A stretch of 64,000 bases of DNA, from NCBI GenBank assembly GCA_018268715.1, contig JAFDVZ010000009.1, forward strand, positions 62,001 through 126,000. Reading direction: 5' to 3'. The translations under genes were made by a program, and so were the position numbers. Below are positions 16,899-24,748 of the stretch, piece by piece. The notes beneath the pieces were generated by a model that was not told the DNA's origin, searched no databases, and saw only the letters and a program-made list of their open reading frames with translations. Source of the DNA: Acidobacteriota bacterium. Its GTDB lineage: Bacteria > Acidobacteriota > Terriglobia > Bryobacterales > Bryobacteraceae. Within the stretch, counting starts at the first letter, position 1; each line of letters starts with the position of its first letter.

Positions 16899-16975
16899 TG
16901 GTCGGGGCGGGGCGATTTGAACGCCCGACCCCCTGCGCCCAAGGCAGGTGCGCTACCAGGCTGCGCTACGCCCCG
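16899..16975 (-). tRNA. tRNA-Pro(TGG) with encoded CCA
   Basis: Reading the minus strand: acceptor CGGGGCG/CGCCCCG, D-arm GCGC-AGCCTGGTA-GCGC, anticodon arm CCTGC-CTTGGGC-GCAGG giving anticodon TGG, variable GGGTC, T-arm GGGCG-TTCAAAT-CGCCC, discriminator A and genomic CCA at 16899-16901. All stems pair. Its 3' end faces the accessory region, where islands insert. Confidence 0.95.
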
Positions 16976-17110
16976 ACATCTACAACTCCTCCAATTCTAA
17001 ACCATCCGACCGCCGAAGAGGTCACACACCCCCACCTTCACCCCTCGGATCACACCTAGCCACAACAGAACCAGCAACCCGCCCACTTGACACCCATGCT
17101 ATCCTCAGGG

Positions 17111-17160
17111 TGGGAAGAGACACTCTCCCAAACAAGGCCGCCCCTCCGGGCGGCCTTTTC
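17111..17160 (+). ncRNA. two-hairpin leader or small RNA ending in an intrinsic terminator
   Basis: A first hairpin (TGGGAAGAG / CTCTCCCA, 17111-17130, one bulged A) is followed by a strong terminator, AAGGCCGCCC / GGGCGGCCTT with loop CTCC (17134-17157) and TTTTC. No plus-strand gene lies upstream, so the terminator must end a short RNA or attenuate the gene starting at 17182. An extended -10-like TG-C-TATCCT at 17097-17105 could drive it. Confidence 0.5.
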
Positions 17161-17181
17161 CATTTCCCGGAGCTAAATTCC

Positions 17182-17823
17182 ATGAAACTACCGAAAGAAT
17201 TCGGCGCCATCGACCAGGCCGCCGTCAACGCGTACTTCGCCAACCTCAAGGGATGCAACGCCCTCAAATCCACCGGCCCACGCACCCCCGAAGGAAAGGC
17301 CGCATCCAGCAAAAACGCCATCAAACACGGCCTCACCGCCCGCCAGGTCGTCATCACCGGCGAAAATCAGGCCGACTTCGACGCCCTGCTCCAGGACATC
17401 GCCGACGACCGCAAACCCGTCGGGGAACTCGAAATCCAACTGGTCGGCGAAGTCGCCGCCTGCACCTGGCGCCTCGCCCGCGCCCGAGCCAAGGAAATGT
17501 TCTTCCTCGAAAAGGCCAGCCTCTTCGACGCCCAGTTCCAGAACAGCTTCGAGCGCCTCCTCCGCTACATGTCCGCCATCGAGCGTCAGCACAACCGCGC
17601 CCTCGTCCGCCTCGACCGCCTCCAGAACGACCGGCGTAACCGCGAATCCCAGCCCGCGCCCGAAGAAGCGCCCAAGGCCATGGCCGTCGGCTCCACGGAA
17701 TCAACAACCTCCGCCCCACCCCAGTTCGTTTCGCAAAAGCCGAAAACGTCCCCCGCCGCCCCGGCGCCTCACGCTTCCGAAACGCCCGCGCCGCCCGCCC
17801 CCAGCCTGAAAATGGCCTCCTGA
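17182..17823 (+). CDS. conserved hypothetical protein with 'TGPRTPEGKA...NAIKHGLTA' signature
   Basis: The 213-residue product has near residue 29 KSTGPRTPEGKAASSKNAIK, followed by HGLTARQVVI, a signature of an uncharacterised family abundant in Acidobacteriota and Planctomycetes (from memory). A helical region with many charged residues follows (VGEVAACTWRLARARAKEMF), then a Pro/Ala-rich tail from about residue 155 that is likely disordered. The ATG at 17182 is chosen because the upstream in-frame extension would cross the terminator hairpin. No catalytic or binding residues are obvious. The hairpin leader suggests control by attenuation. Confidence 0.7.
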   Translation: MKLPKEFGAIDQAAVNAYFANLKGCNALKSTGPRTPEGKAASSKNAIKHGLTARQVVITGENQADFDALLQDIADDRKPVGELEIQLVGEVAACTWRLARARAKEMFFLEKASLFDAQFQNSFERLLRYMSAIERQHNRALVRLDRLQNDRRNRESQPAPEEAPKAMAVGSTESTTSAPPQFVSQKPKTSPAAPAPHASETPAPPAPSLKMAS

Positions 17824-17993
17824 CGCGGCCCTTCCCCCGAGTCCGGACCGGCCTTCACCCGATCGCCGCACCCGGCGCCCGATCTTTGACATCGAGAATA
17901 GCCCCCACGCCGCGGCGTACGCCACAACTGCGCCCGAATTCCGCGCCGCCCCCACCCCGCGGATTCGCATATACTGCAAATCAGGATTTTCAT

Positions 17994-19046
17994 ATGCGAA
18001 TCGCGACAATACTCCCCATCATCGTCATCGCCTCTCTCATCGCTCTGCTCGCTGGTTGCGCGGCCGGGCCGGAGAAGGCCTCTGTCGATCCCGCGAAGCT
18101 GAAGCTGTTCACGCCCGCGCCGGACTCAGTGACTCCTAAGGACGGCGCCATCACCACTGAGAAGGTCGCTCTCGGGCGCATGCTCTATTACGACCCCCGG
18201 CTTTCCAAGAGCCAGAAGATCTCCTGTAATAGCTGCCACGACCTCGCTAAGTACGGCGTCGACGGGCTGGCCGTCTCCAACGGTTTCAAGGACCAGAAGG
18301 GCGATCGCAACGCCCCCACCGTCTACAACGCCGCCGGCCACTTCGTCCAATTCTGGGACGGTCGCGCCAAAAACGTCGAAGAGCAGGCCAAGGGCCCTGT
18401 ATTGAATCCCGTCGAAATGGCCATGGCGTCAGACAAGCAGGTGCTCGTGGTCCTCAAATCCATGCCGGAGTACGTCGACGCCTTCAAGAAGGCTTTCCCC
18501 GGCGAAAAAGACCCCGTCACTTACGATAATGTGGGCAACGCCATCGGAGCCTTCGAACGCAAGCTCGTCACCAGCTCCCGCTGGGACAAGTACCTCAAGG
18601 GCGATCAGACCGCCCTCACCGCCGACGAGCAGGCCGGACTCGCCGCTTTCATCAACTCGGGCTGCGTCACTTGCCATGCCGGCGCCTATCTCGGCGGCAA
18701 CATGTTCCAGAAGGCCGGCGCCGTGAAGCCGTGGCCCAACGAGGCCGATCCGGGCCGCTTCAAGGTCACCAGGAACGATGCCGACAAGATGATGTTCAAA
18801 GTGCCCTCACTTCGCAACATCGAGAAGACCGCCCCCTACTTCCACGACGGCAAAACCGCCACCCTCGCCGAAGCGATCGAGAAAATGGGCGAATACCAGG
18901 TCGGCAAGACCCTGAAACCCGAGGAAGTGAAGTCGATCGAAACCTTCCTCAAGGCTCTCACGGGCGACATCCCGGCCGATTACATCAAACAGCCGGAACT
19001 GCCCAAGAGCACCGCCAGGACGCCCAAGCCCAGCGAAGCCGATTGA
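17994..19046 (+). CDS. dihaem cytochrome c peroxidase/MauG family lipoprotein
   Basis: The ATG at 17994 has AGGA seven bases upstream, and TATACT 18 bases upstream could be its -10. A lipobox LLAGC puts the lipid on Cys22. Two c-type haem sites, CNSCH at 78-82 and CVTCH at 224-228, sit in two cytochrome domains, with KVPSLRNIEKTAPYFHDG typical of the C-terminal domain. The family reduces hydrogen peroxide with electrons from small cytochromes, in the periplasm. The length of 350 residues is normal. It overlaps no gene and is 8 bp ahead of a haem-binding protein that may supply or take electrons. Confidence 0.92.
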   Translation: MRIATILPIIVIASLIALLAGCAAGPEKASVDPAKLKLFTPAPDSVTPKDGAITTEKVALGRMLYYDPRLSKSQKISCNSCHDLAKYGVDGLAVSNGFKDQKGDRNAPTVYNAAGHFVQFWDGRAKNVEEQAKGPVLNPVEMAMASDKQVLVVLKSMPEYVDAFKKAFPGEKDPVTYDNVGNAIGAFERKLVTSSRWDKYLKGDQTALTADEQAGLAAFINSGCVTCHAGAYLGGNMFQKAGAVKPWPNEADPGRFKVTRNDADKMMFKVPSLRNIEKTAPYFHDGKTATLAEAIEKMGEYQVGKTLKPEEVKSIETFLKALTGDIPADYIKQPELPKSTARTPKPSEAD

Positions 19047-19054
19047 GGATGGCC

Positions 19055-19495
19055 ATGAGTGGAAAGCTGATTGCCGGAACCGTGGCGGCGCTCGCTGTGC
19101 TGTTCGGCGCCGCCCAGTTCGTCCAACCCCAACGGGCCAACCCTGTCGTCGATCCGTCCGCCACTTTCGCCGCCGTCGCTAAACCCGTCCCCGCCGTCGC
19201 GGGTCTCGTCGACCGCTCCTGCCGGGACTGCCACAGCGATCAAACCGTGTGGCCCTGGTACAGCCACGTGTCCCCCGTGTCCTGGATGGTCGCCGGAGAC
19301 GTCAAACGCGGCCGCGAGAAGCTCAACTTCTCCCACTGGAACATCTACGGTCCCGAGATGTCCCAGATCCGCCTCCGCGACGCCTGCGAGCAGGTGAAAG
19401 CCGGCCACATGCCGCTCAGCCACTACTTGCTGATGCACTCCGACGCCCGGCCTACCGACGAGGACAAACAGGCGCTGTGCGCCGCCGCGCAGTAG
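19055..19495 (+). CDS. membrane-anchored haem-binding domain protein
   Basis: The ATG at 19055 is six bases after GAGG, better spaced than the ATG at 19049. The 146-residue product has an N-terminal helix (KLIAGTVAALAVLFGAAQFV) that anchors or exports it. The Haem_bd-type domain holds CRDCHSDQTVWPWYSHVSPV, with the CxxCH at residues 56-60, WMVAGDVKRGREKLNFSHW, and a His-rich end (KAGHMPLSHYLLMH). It is co-transcribed with the dihaem peroxidase and probably works with it in periplasmic redox chemistry. Confidence 0.88.
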   Translation: MSGKLIAGTVAALAVLFGAAQFVQPQRANPVVDPSATFAAVAKPVPAVAGLVDRSCRDCHSDQTVWPWYSHVSPVSWMVAGDVKRGREKLNFSHWNIYGPEMSQIRLRDACEQVKAGHMPLSHYLLMHSDARPTDEDKQALCAAAQ

Positions 19496-19496
19496 C

Positions 19497-20081
19497 CTAC
19501 AGGTAAATCAAACCGCGCCGGATGCCGGCCGTGACGGCTTCGGCGCGGCTCCCTGCCGCCAGCTTCGACAGGATCGAGGCCACATGGAACTTCACCGTGT
19601 GCTCGGAAATGCCTAGCCTCCAGGCGATCCTCTTGTTGCTCTCTCCAGCCGCCACCATCTGTAAGACTTCGGACTCGCGCGGAGTCAGCCCCTCGCCTCC
19701 AGCCAGCGCGGGTCGCGCCGCGGCGCTCCGGCTCGCCTCCTCCGGCCGCAACAGCACGAACCCCGCCGCCGCGGCCTGCACCGCGATTGCAATCTCCTGA
19801 CCGGACGCCTCCGTCGCCAACACTGCCCGTATACGCGACGGCCACAGTTCGGACTGCCTCGCCGCATCGGCGTCATCGGTCAGCAACACCACCGGCGGCC
19901 CGTCCATCTCGGCAATCGGCGCCGCCTCCGAGCCCGCGTCAATCACCACCACCTCGCCCCGAGCCCGCTCCGCCTCGCTCAGCCCCAGCGCCTCGGTCAC
20001 TTCCAGCCCCGCCTGCTCGAGCAACGCCCGCAACCCCGCCCTTGCCACCGCCGATCCAGCCGCCACGCTGACTCGCGTCAA
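19497..20081 (-). CDS. LuxR-type regulator with degenerate receiver domain
   Basis: The C-terminal residues 131-190 form a GerE/LuxR helix-turn-helix (LTPRESEVLQMVAAGESNKR, then IAWRLGISEHTVKFHVASIL). The N-terminal 120 residues have the length and strand pattern of a receiver, but begin MTRVSVAAGS without the paired acidic residues of a normal receiver. Only Asp48 in VVVIDAGS could be the phosphorylation site. It may work without phosphorylation. Its start overlaps the protease gene upstream by 4 bp, so the two proteases and this regulator form one operon. Confidence 0.82.
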   Translation of the reverse strand: MTRVSVAAGSAVARAGLRALLEQAGLEVTEALGLSEAERARGEVVVIDAGSEAAPIAEMDGPPVVLLTDDADAARQSELWPSRIRAVLATEASGQEIAIAVQAAAAGFVLLRPEEASRSAAARPALAGGEGLTPRESEVLQMVAAGESNKRIAWRLGISEHTVKFHVASILSKLAAGSRAEAVTAGIRRGLIYL

Positions 20082-20920
20082 GCCGCCGCCTTCCGCTCGA
20101 GCCGCACCGACACCGTTCGCGTCCGGCTCCGGTCGCCCCGCAGGAACTCGAGCGACAACGTTCCCCCGCCGCTTCCATCGATCGCCGCCAGCAGGTCCTC
20201 GGAGCCCGCAAAGGGGCGCCCGTTGGCCGCCGTCAGAACGTCACCCACCAACAGCGACGCCTGCTCCGCCGCGCTTCCCCGCCCCACTTCAAGGACCACC
20301 AGTCCGATGCCGCGTCGCGCCGTCAACCGAACCTCCCACACGGTCACGCCGAGCTCCATCGAAGGTCCGCTCGAAAGGAAGCGTCGCACCTCCTCCACCG
20401 GCACTGCCAGCGCCAGCCCGCCGCTCACCACCATCGTGTTCAAGCCGATCACCCGCCCAAGCGAATCCGCCAGCGGCCCGCCGCTATTGCCCGGCGCCAG
20501 CCGCACATCGGCCTGGATCCAACGTCGCTGGCCGAGCCCCGGAAACACTCCGCTCGAATGGATCACCCCGGTGCTGAGCGCGCCCGTGAACCCCAGCGGA
20601 TTGCCCACCGCAATCACCATCTCGCCCGGCCGCACACGCTCCGAATCGCCCACCGTCGCCGCCGGCAACTGACGCGCCTGCACCCTCAGCGTCGCCAGGT
20701 CCCGCCGGGAATCGCGGGCCCCCAACTCCGCCGGATACTCCCGCCCATCCCACAGCTCCACCGTCATCCGCCGGCTGGTGGCCACGTGCGCGTTCGTGAC
20801 AATCAAGCCCTCGGAGTTCCAGATCACGCCGGAACCGCCCGAGCGCCGCCCATCGCGCACGCCCACCGTCGACCGCCGCAGCGCCTCGCCGATCTCTCCG
20901 AATGCCGGGATCATCGTCAC
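20078..20920 (-). CDS. HtrA-like S1C serine protease with PDZ domain, no signal peptide
   Basis: The catalytic triad is complete: His45 in VTNAHVA, Asp74 in RRDLATLRV and Ser146 in APGNSGGPL. A PDZ domain covers about residues 190-275 (GLVVLEVGRGSAAEQASLLV). The N-terminus (MTMIPAFGEIGEALRRSTVG) has no signal peptide or membrane helix, unusual for this family, which normally acts in the periplasm. Start and stop overlap its neighbours by 4 bp (ATGA), so the three genes are translationally coupled. Probable role: a cytosolic or unconventionally exported stress protease. Confidence 0.87.
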   Translation of the reverse strand: MTMIPAFGEIGEALRRSTVGVRDGRRSGGSGVIWNSEGLIVTNAHVATSRRMTVELWDGREYPAELGARDSRRDLATLRVQARQLPAATVGDSERVRPGEMVIAVGNPLGFTGALSTGVIHSSGVFPGLGQRRWIQADVRLAPGNSGGPLADSLGRVIGLNTMVVSGGLALAVPVEEVRRFLSSGPSMELGVTVWEVRLTARRGIGLVVLEVGRGSAAEQASLLVGDVLTAANGRPFAGSEDLLAAIDGSGGGTLSLEFLRGDRSRTRTVSVRLERKAAA

Positions 20921-21819
20921 TCCTTTCGCGGCTTCTCGCCGACCTTCAGCGTCACCTGCTTCGACTCGCCCCCGCGCAGCACCCTCACCTCGACCTCGGC
21001 GCCCACCGGCGCCTTCGATAGCGCGCTCTGCATATCATCGGTATCGGCCACCGGTTGCCCCTTCAGCTCCAGCAGCACGTCGCCAATCGTCAACCCGGCC
21101 TCATCCGCGGGACCGCCCGGTTCAATGGTGAGTACGATCACCCCTCCGTCCTGTGAAAGGGCCAGCTTGTTCTTGAGATGCTCCGGAATCGGCACCGGCT
21201 GCAGGCCCACGCCCAGATACCCTCGCGAGATGCGCCCCCGCCGGAGCAGTTCCTCCACCACCAGGTCCACTGTCGTGCGAGGAATCAGGATTGACGACGT
21301 CCGCGACAGGCCGGAGGTCGCAATGCCCGACACCGCTCCATCGGCCCCGGCCACGGCCGCTCCCGACGAACTCGGATAGAGCGCGACGTCCAACCGGACA
21401 AAGCGGTCGATCAGCCCGCCGCGCCAGGTCCTCCAGGCGCCGCCCGCCGTGCTGACGATGCCCATGGCGGCGGTCACGCCCTGTTCGGACCGGCCGGCCG
21501 CGATCGCCAACTGACCCGCCTTTAGCGCGTTCGAGTCCCCCAGCCGCGGCGGCGCCAGGTCTGACTCCACCCGCAGCACCGCAATGTCGGTGGCGCGGTC
21601 CCGCCCCGCCACCGTTGCCTGCGCCTCTCTTCCGTCCGGCAATCGAACGCCGATCTCTTCACTCTGGATCGTGTGGTCCGCCGTCACGACAATCCCCGGC
21701 GCCCATACCACGCCGGTCGACGCGAACCGTGGTCTCGCGGAGATCCGGACGGTGCTCGCCGACACGGCTTCGACGATGGCCGCCACGCTATCGGATAGTT
21801 CGGTGAGTGCTGTATGCAT
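20917..21819 (-). CDS. second HtrA-like protease with weakened active site, PDZ domain
   Basis: From the ATG at 21819 the 300-residue product has a chymotrypsin-like fold: His49 in VVTADHTIQ, Asp78 in ATDIAVLRV and Ser152 in YPSSSGAAV, where most relatives have GNSGGP. The altered oxyanion loop may reduce activity. A PDZ domain spans about residues 200-295 (GYLGVGLQPVPIPEHLKNKL; GGPADEAGLTIGDVLLELKG). No signal peptide. It leads the operon and is divergent from the ADOP permease across about 94 bp. A pair of unlike HtrA proteins suggests one regulates or scaffolds the other (inference). Confidence 0.8.
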   Translation of the reverse strand: MHTALTELSDSVAAIVEAVSASTVRISARPRFASTGVVWAPGIVVTADHTIQSEEIGVRLPDGREAQATVAGRDRATDIAVLRVESDLAPPRLGDSNALKAGQLAIAAGRSEQGVTAAMGIVSTAGGAWRTWRGGLIDRFVRLDVALYPSSSGAAVAGADGAVSGIATSGLSRTSSILIPRTTVDLVVEELLRRGRISRGYLGVGLQPVPIPEHLKNKLALSQDGGVIVLTIEPGGPADEAGLTIGDVLLELKGQPVADTDDMQSALSKAPVGAEVEVRVLRGGESKQVTLKVGEKPRKE

Positions 21820-21913
21820 CCTGATCTTATGATGTCGAACGCCGCCTTCCGGAGAATCGGATGTTCGGCGAGTGTGGCCCCTGGCCGATCGGGTGGCGCC
21901 CGACAATGGAGGG

Positions 21914-24301
21914 ATGCGGAACCTCCGTCTGGCTTTGCGTACGTTGCGGCGATCGCCGGGCTTCTCGGCCGCCGTCACGCTGACGCTTGCTCTGGGAATC
22001 GGCGCCAATACGGCGATGTTCCGGGCCATCGATCACGCGCTGCTGCGACCCCTGCCCTACCCGGAACCGGACCGTCTCGTCGCCCTCCACGAAACCCAGA
22101 CTGGCAAGGGATTCCGTCCCGTCTCTCTGCCGAACCTGCTCGACTGGCGCGCCCAGACCACGACGTTCGAAGCGGTGGCGGGCTACATGCGGCGCAGCTT
22201 CGGCCTTCGCCGCGGCGCGGAGCCGCCCATCGTCATCCAGGCCGGCATGACCACCTCGGACCTCTTCCGCGTGCTCGGCAAAGCGCCCCTGATCGGCCGC
22301 TCCTTCACTGAAACGGAGGAGATCCAGGGCGCGCGCGTCATCGTGCTGACCGACGCCCTCTGGGCCCGCGCCTTCGGCCGCAACCCGGCCGTGGTGGGCA
22401 GCACGACACTGATCAATGACGAACCGCGCGTCGTCGTCGGCGTCCTGCCGCCTGACTTCGACTTCGCCATCCAGGGCGATCGCATGGACGCCTTCATCCC
22501 GCTCGATCATGCCGACTACGGCAAGCGAGTCGTCCGGCCGCTCGAGGCCATCGCGCGTCTGAAACCGGGCGTGTCGCGCGACGTCGCCCGCACCGAACTC
22601 GCCGCCGTGGGAGCGCGGCTCGCCCAAGCCTGGCCCGAGGACAACCACCTCGGCGGGGCCGACCTCGAAAGCCTGGACGACGCGTGGAAGGGCAGCGCCC
22701 GCAAGCCCCTCTGGTTGCTCGAATGCGCCGCCCTCCTGCTGGCGGCCATCGGGCTCACCAACGTCGTGAACCTGATGCTCGCCCGCGCGCTCGCGCGGCG
22801 CCGGGACACCGCCATCCGCGTGTCGCTCGGCGCAACCGTCGGACAACTGGTTCGCGAGTCCCTCGCCGAATCGCTGGTGCTGAGCGCGATCGGCGGCGCA
22901 CTGGCCATCGCGGCCGCCGCGGCCTGCCTCCGATTCGTCCCGCTGGTCGCGGCGCGATTCGGCGACTCGGTCCGCCTGTCCGAACTTGGCTCCATCGGGC
23001 TCGACGCGTCGGCCATCGGCGTCGCCATCGCCGGCTCCATCGGCGCCGGCGTAGTCTGCGGACTGCTTTCGGTGCTCCTTTCCCGCACCGTCTGGCGCGG
23101 CGAACTGGTGCGCGCGAGCGGCGCGGCCGCCAGCCTCCGCGGACAGGTGCGCGTACGACGTGCTCTGGTGGCGGCGCAGGTGGGCGCGAGCCTCATCCTG
23201 TTGTTGAGCGCCGGCCTGTTCCTGCGAGTCTTCGTGAAACTGGCCACCACCCATCCCGGCTTCGAAAGCGCCCAGGTCTACTACTTCGGCTTCGGCTTGC
23301 CGGAGGCGCGTTACGACGACCGCCGCACGGTGGACTTCCACCGGCAATTGACAGCGAAACTCGCTGCGATCCCTGGCGTCGAATCGGTGGGCCTCGCCTG
23401 GCGGCTCCCCTTGAACGGCCGGAACCTGACCACGTCGTTCCAGTTCGAAGGCGCCGGACTGCCGGTCACGGAATGGGCCTGGGTGGGGCGGACGTTCGTC
23501 GATCCTGGCTACTTCGAGACGCTCCGCATCCCCCTGTTGAGCGGGCGCAACTTCTCCTGGAGCGTCGACCTGCCCGAACGCCCCGGCGTCATCATCGTCA
23601 ACCGCACGTTCGAACGCCTGTATGGCAAAGCCGTCGGCCGGCGCGTGCAGATGGGCCGCAACGGAACATTGGTCGAGATCGTTGGCGTGGTGGCGGACGC
23701 CTACCAGATGAGCCTCGACAAGCCCGTTCGACCGCAGTTCTATGTCCCGGTCACGCAGGCCGGGCTCGACGGCGGCGATTACATGCTGCGGACCGCGAGG
23801 ACCGACAACGCCCTATCGGCCGAGGTCGCCAAGGCCGTCGAATCGGTCGACTCGGGCCTCGAACGGATCCAGTTGCACAAGCTCGACGGCTGGGTGCGGG
23901 AGAGTCTGCGCGACCGCCGCACCGGAGCCGCCCTGACGGCGGCCTTCGCCGGCGTGGCCCTGCTGTTGACGGCCATCGGACTGTACGGCGTGGTGGCGTT
24001 TGAAGTCGAACAGCGCCGCCATGAGATCGCCGTGCGCATGGCGCTGGGCGCCGACGGCGGAGCGGTGCGGCGGATGGTGATGCGGCAAGGGCTCGCGCTG
24101 GTGGCGGCCGGGACCGTCGTCGGCGGCGGTGCGTTCGCCTGGTTCGGGGGCCTGCTGCGCAGCCAGTTGTACGGCGTTGAACCGTACGACCCGGCGGCCA
24201 TCGCCCTGGTGGCGGCCGTGCTCATCGCCTTCGCGGCGGCTGCCTGCGAAGGGCCATCGCGCCGCGCCGTGCGTACCGATCCGATGCGCCTGTTGCGCTG
24301 A
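21914..24301 (+). CDS. ADOP-family duplicated ABC transporter permease (MacB/FtsX type)
   Basis: The 795-residue product has two MacB-PCD/FtsX modules. The first starts LALRTLRRSPGFSAAVTLTL with helix 1, then a periplasmic domain (ALLRPLPYPEPDRLVALHET) and helices near residues 270-420. The second repeats the layout from about 430 with RRALVAAQVGASLILLLSAG and ends LIAFAAAACEGPSRR. Motif ALGIGANTAMF after helix 1 is typical of acidobacterial duplicated orphan permeases, which have no adjacent ATPase. There is none here, so an unlinked MacB-like ATPase must serve it. Likely substrate: antimicrobial peptide or lipid (family-level inference). Confidence 0.9.
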   Translation: MRNLRLALRTLRRSPGFSAAVTLTLALGIGANTAMFRAIDHALLRPLPYPEPDRLVALHETQTGKGFRPVSLPNLLDWRAQTTTFEAVAGYMRRSFGLRRGAEPPIVIQAGMTTSDLFRVLGKAPLIGRSFTETEEIQGARVIVLTDALWARAFGRNPAVVGSTTLINDEPRVVVGVLPPDFDFAIQGDRMDAFIPLDHADYGKRVVRPLEAIARLKPGVSRDVARTELAAVGARLAQAWPEDNHLGGADLESLDDAWKGSARKPLWLLECAALLLAAIGLTNVVNLMLARALARRRDTAIRVSLGATVGQLVRESLAESLVLSAIGGALAIAAAAACLRFVPLVAARFGDSVRLSELGSIGLDASAIGVAIAGSIGAGVVCGLLSVLLSRTVWRGELVRASGAAASLRGQVRVRRALVAAQVGASLILLLSAGLFLRVFVKLATTHPGFESAQVYYFGFGLPEARYDDRRTVDFHRQLTAKLAAIPGVESVGLAWRLPLNGRNLTTSFQFEGAGLPVTEWAWVGRTFVDPGYFETLRIPLLSGRNFSWSVDLPERPGVIIVNRTFERLYGKAVGRRVQMGRNGTLVEIVGVVADAYQMSLDKPVRPQFYVPVTQAGLDGGDYMLRTARTDNALSAEVAKAVESVDSGLERIQLHKLDGWVRESLRDRRTGAALTAAFAGVALLLTAIGLYGVVAFEVEQRRHEIAVRMALGADGGAVRRMVMRQGLALVAAGTVVGGGAFAWFGGLLRSQLYGVEPYDPAAIALVAAVLIAFAAAACEGPSRRAVRTDPMRLLR

Positions 24302-24667
24302 CTACGACGCGGCCTGGGCGTCGAATGCGACCGTCTTGGCGTGCCGCCACAGCCGCTCGAGTTCGTAATAGTCGCGAGCCGCCGGCGACATCACGTGCAC
24401 GATGAAGTCGCCATAATCGGCCAGCACCCATTCGGCGTGGTTATAGCCTTCGACGCTGATCGCCTTGCGGCCCTCGGCGGCCAGTTCCTCGTTCACGGCG
24501 TCGGCGATGGCCTGGATCTGCCGCTGGTTCGATCCGCTGCAGATGACAAAGTAATCGGTGAATGAGGTGACCTCTCGGAGGTCCAACACGCGGACGCCAG
24601 TGGCCTTCTTCGATTCGGCGGCGCGCACGGCGGTGAGCCAGTACAGGGTCTCGGGATTCTCGGGCAG
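24302..24667 (-). CDS. rsfS: ribosomal silencing factor RsfS
   Basis: The body matches RsfS/Iojap: VRVLDLREVTSFTDYFVICS, then GSNQRQIQAIADAVNEEL, then YNHAEWVLADYGDFIVHVMS and YYELERLW. It binds ribosomal protein uL14 and blocks subunit joining. The first good start is a CTG at 24667, preceded at 6 bp by GGAGG and giving an N-terminus PENPETLYWLTAVRAAESKK that aligns with the family's usual leader. The next alternative is GTG at 24628, with no ribosome site and a shortened first helix. I prefer CTG but note it is rare. Convergent with the permease gene: the stops adjoin. Confidence 0.85.
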   Translation of the reverse strand: MPENPETLYWLTAVRAAESKKATGVRVLDLREVTSFTDYFVICSGSNQRQIQAIADAVNEELAAEGRKAISVEGYNHAEWVLADYGDFIVHVMSPAARDYYELERLWRHAKTVAFDAQAAS

Positions 24668-24748
24668 GGTTATCCTCCGCTTTCATGATAGCCCGACCGG
24701 GGGACGTCTGAGCCGGCCGAAACAGGGGCCTTGATATACTGGAAATAC

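Noticed and set aside
21827..23347. Long minus-strand open frame opposite the ADOP permease
   Set aside because: Composition follows the antisense of a high-GC gene and the permease strand has clear domain motifs.
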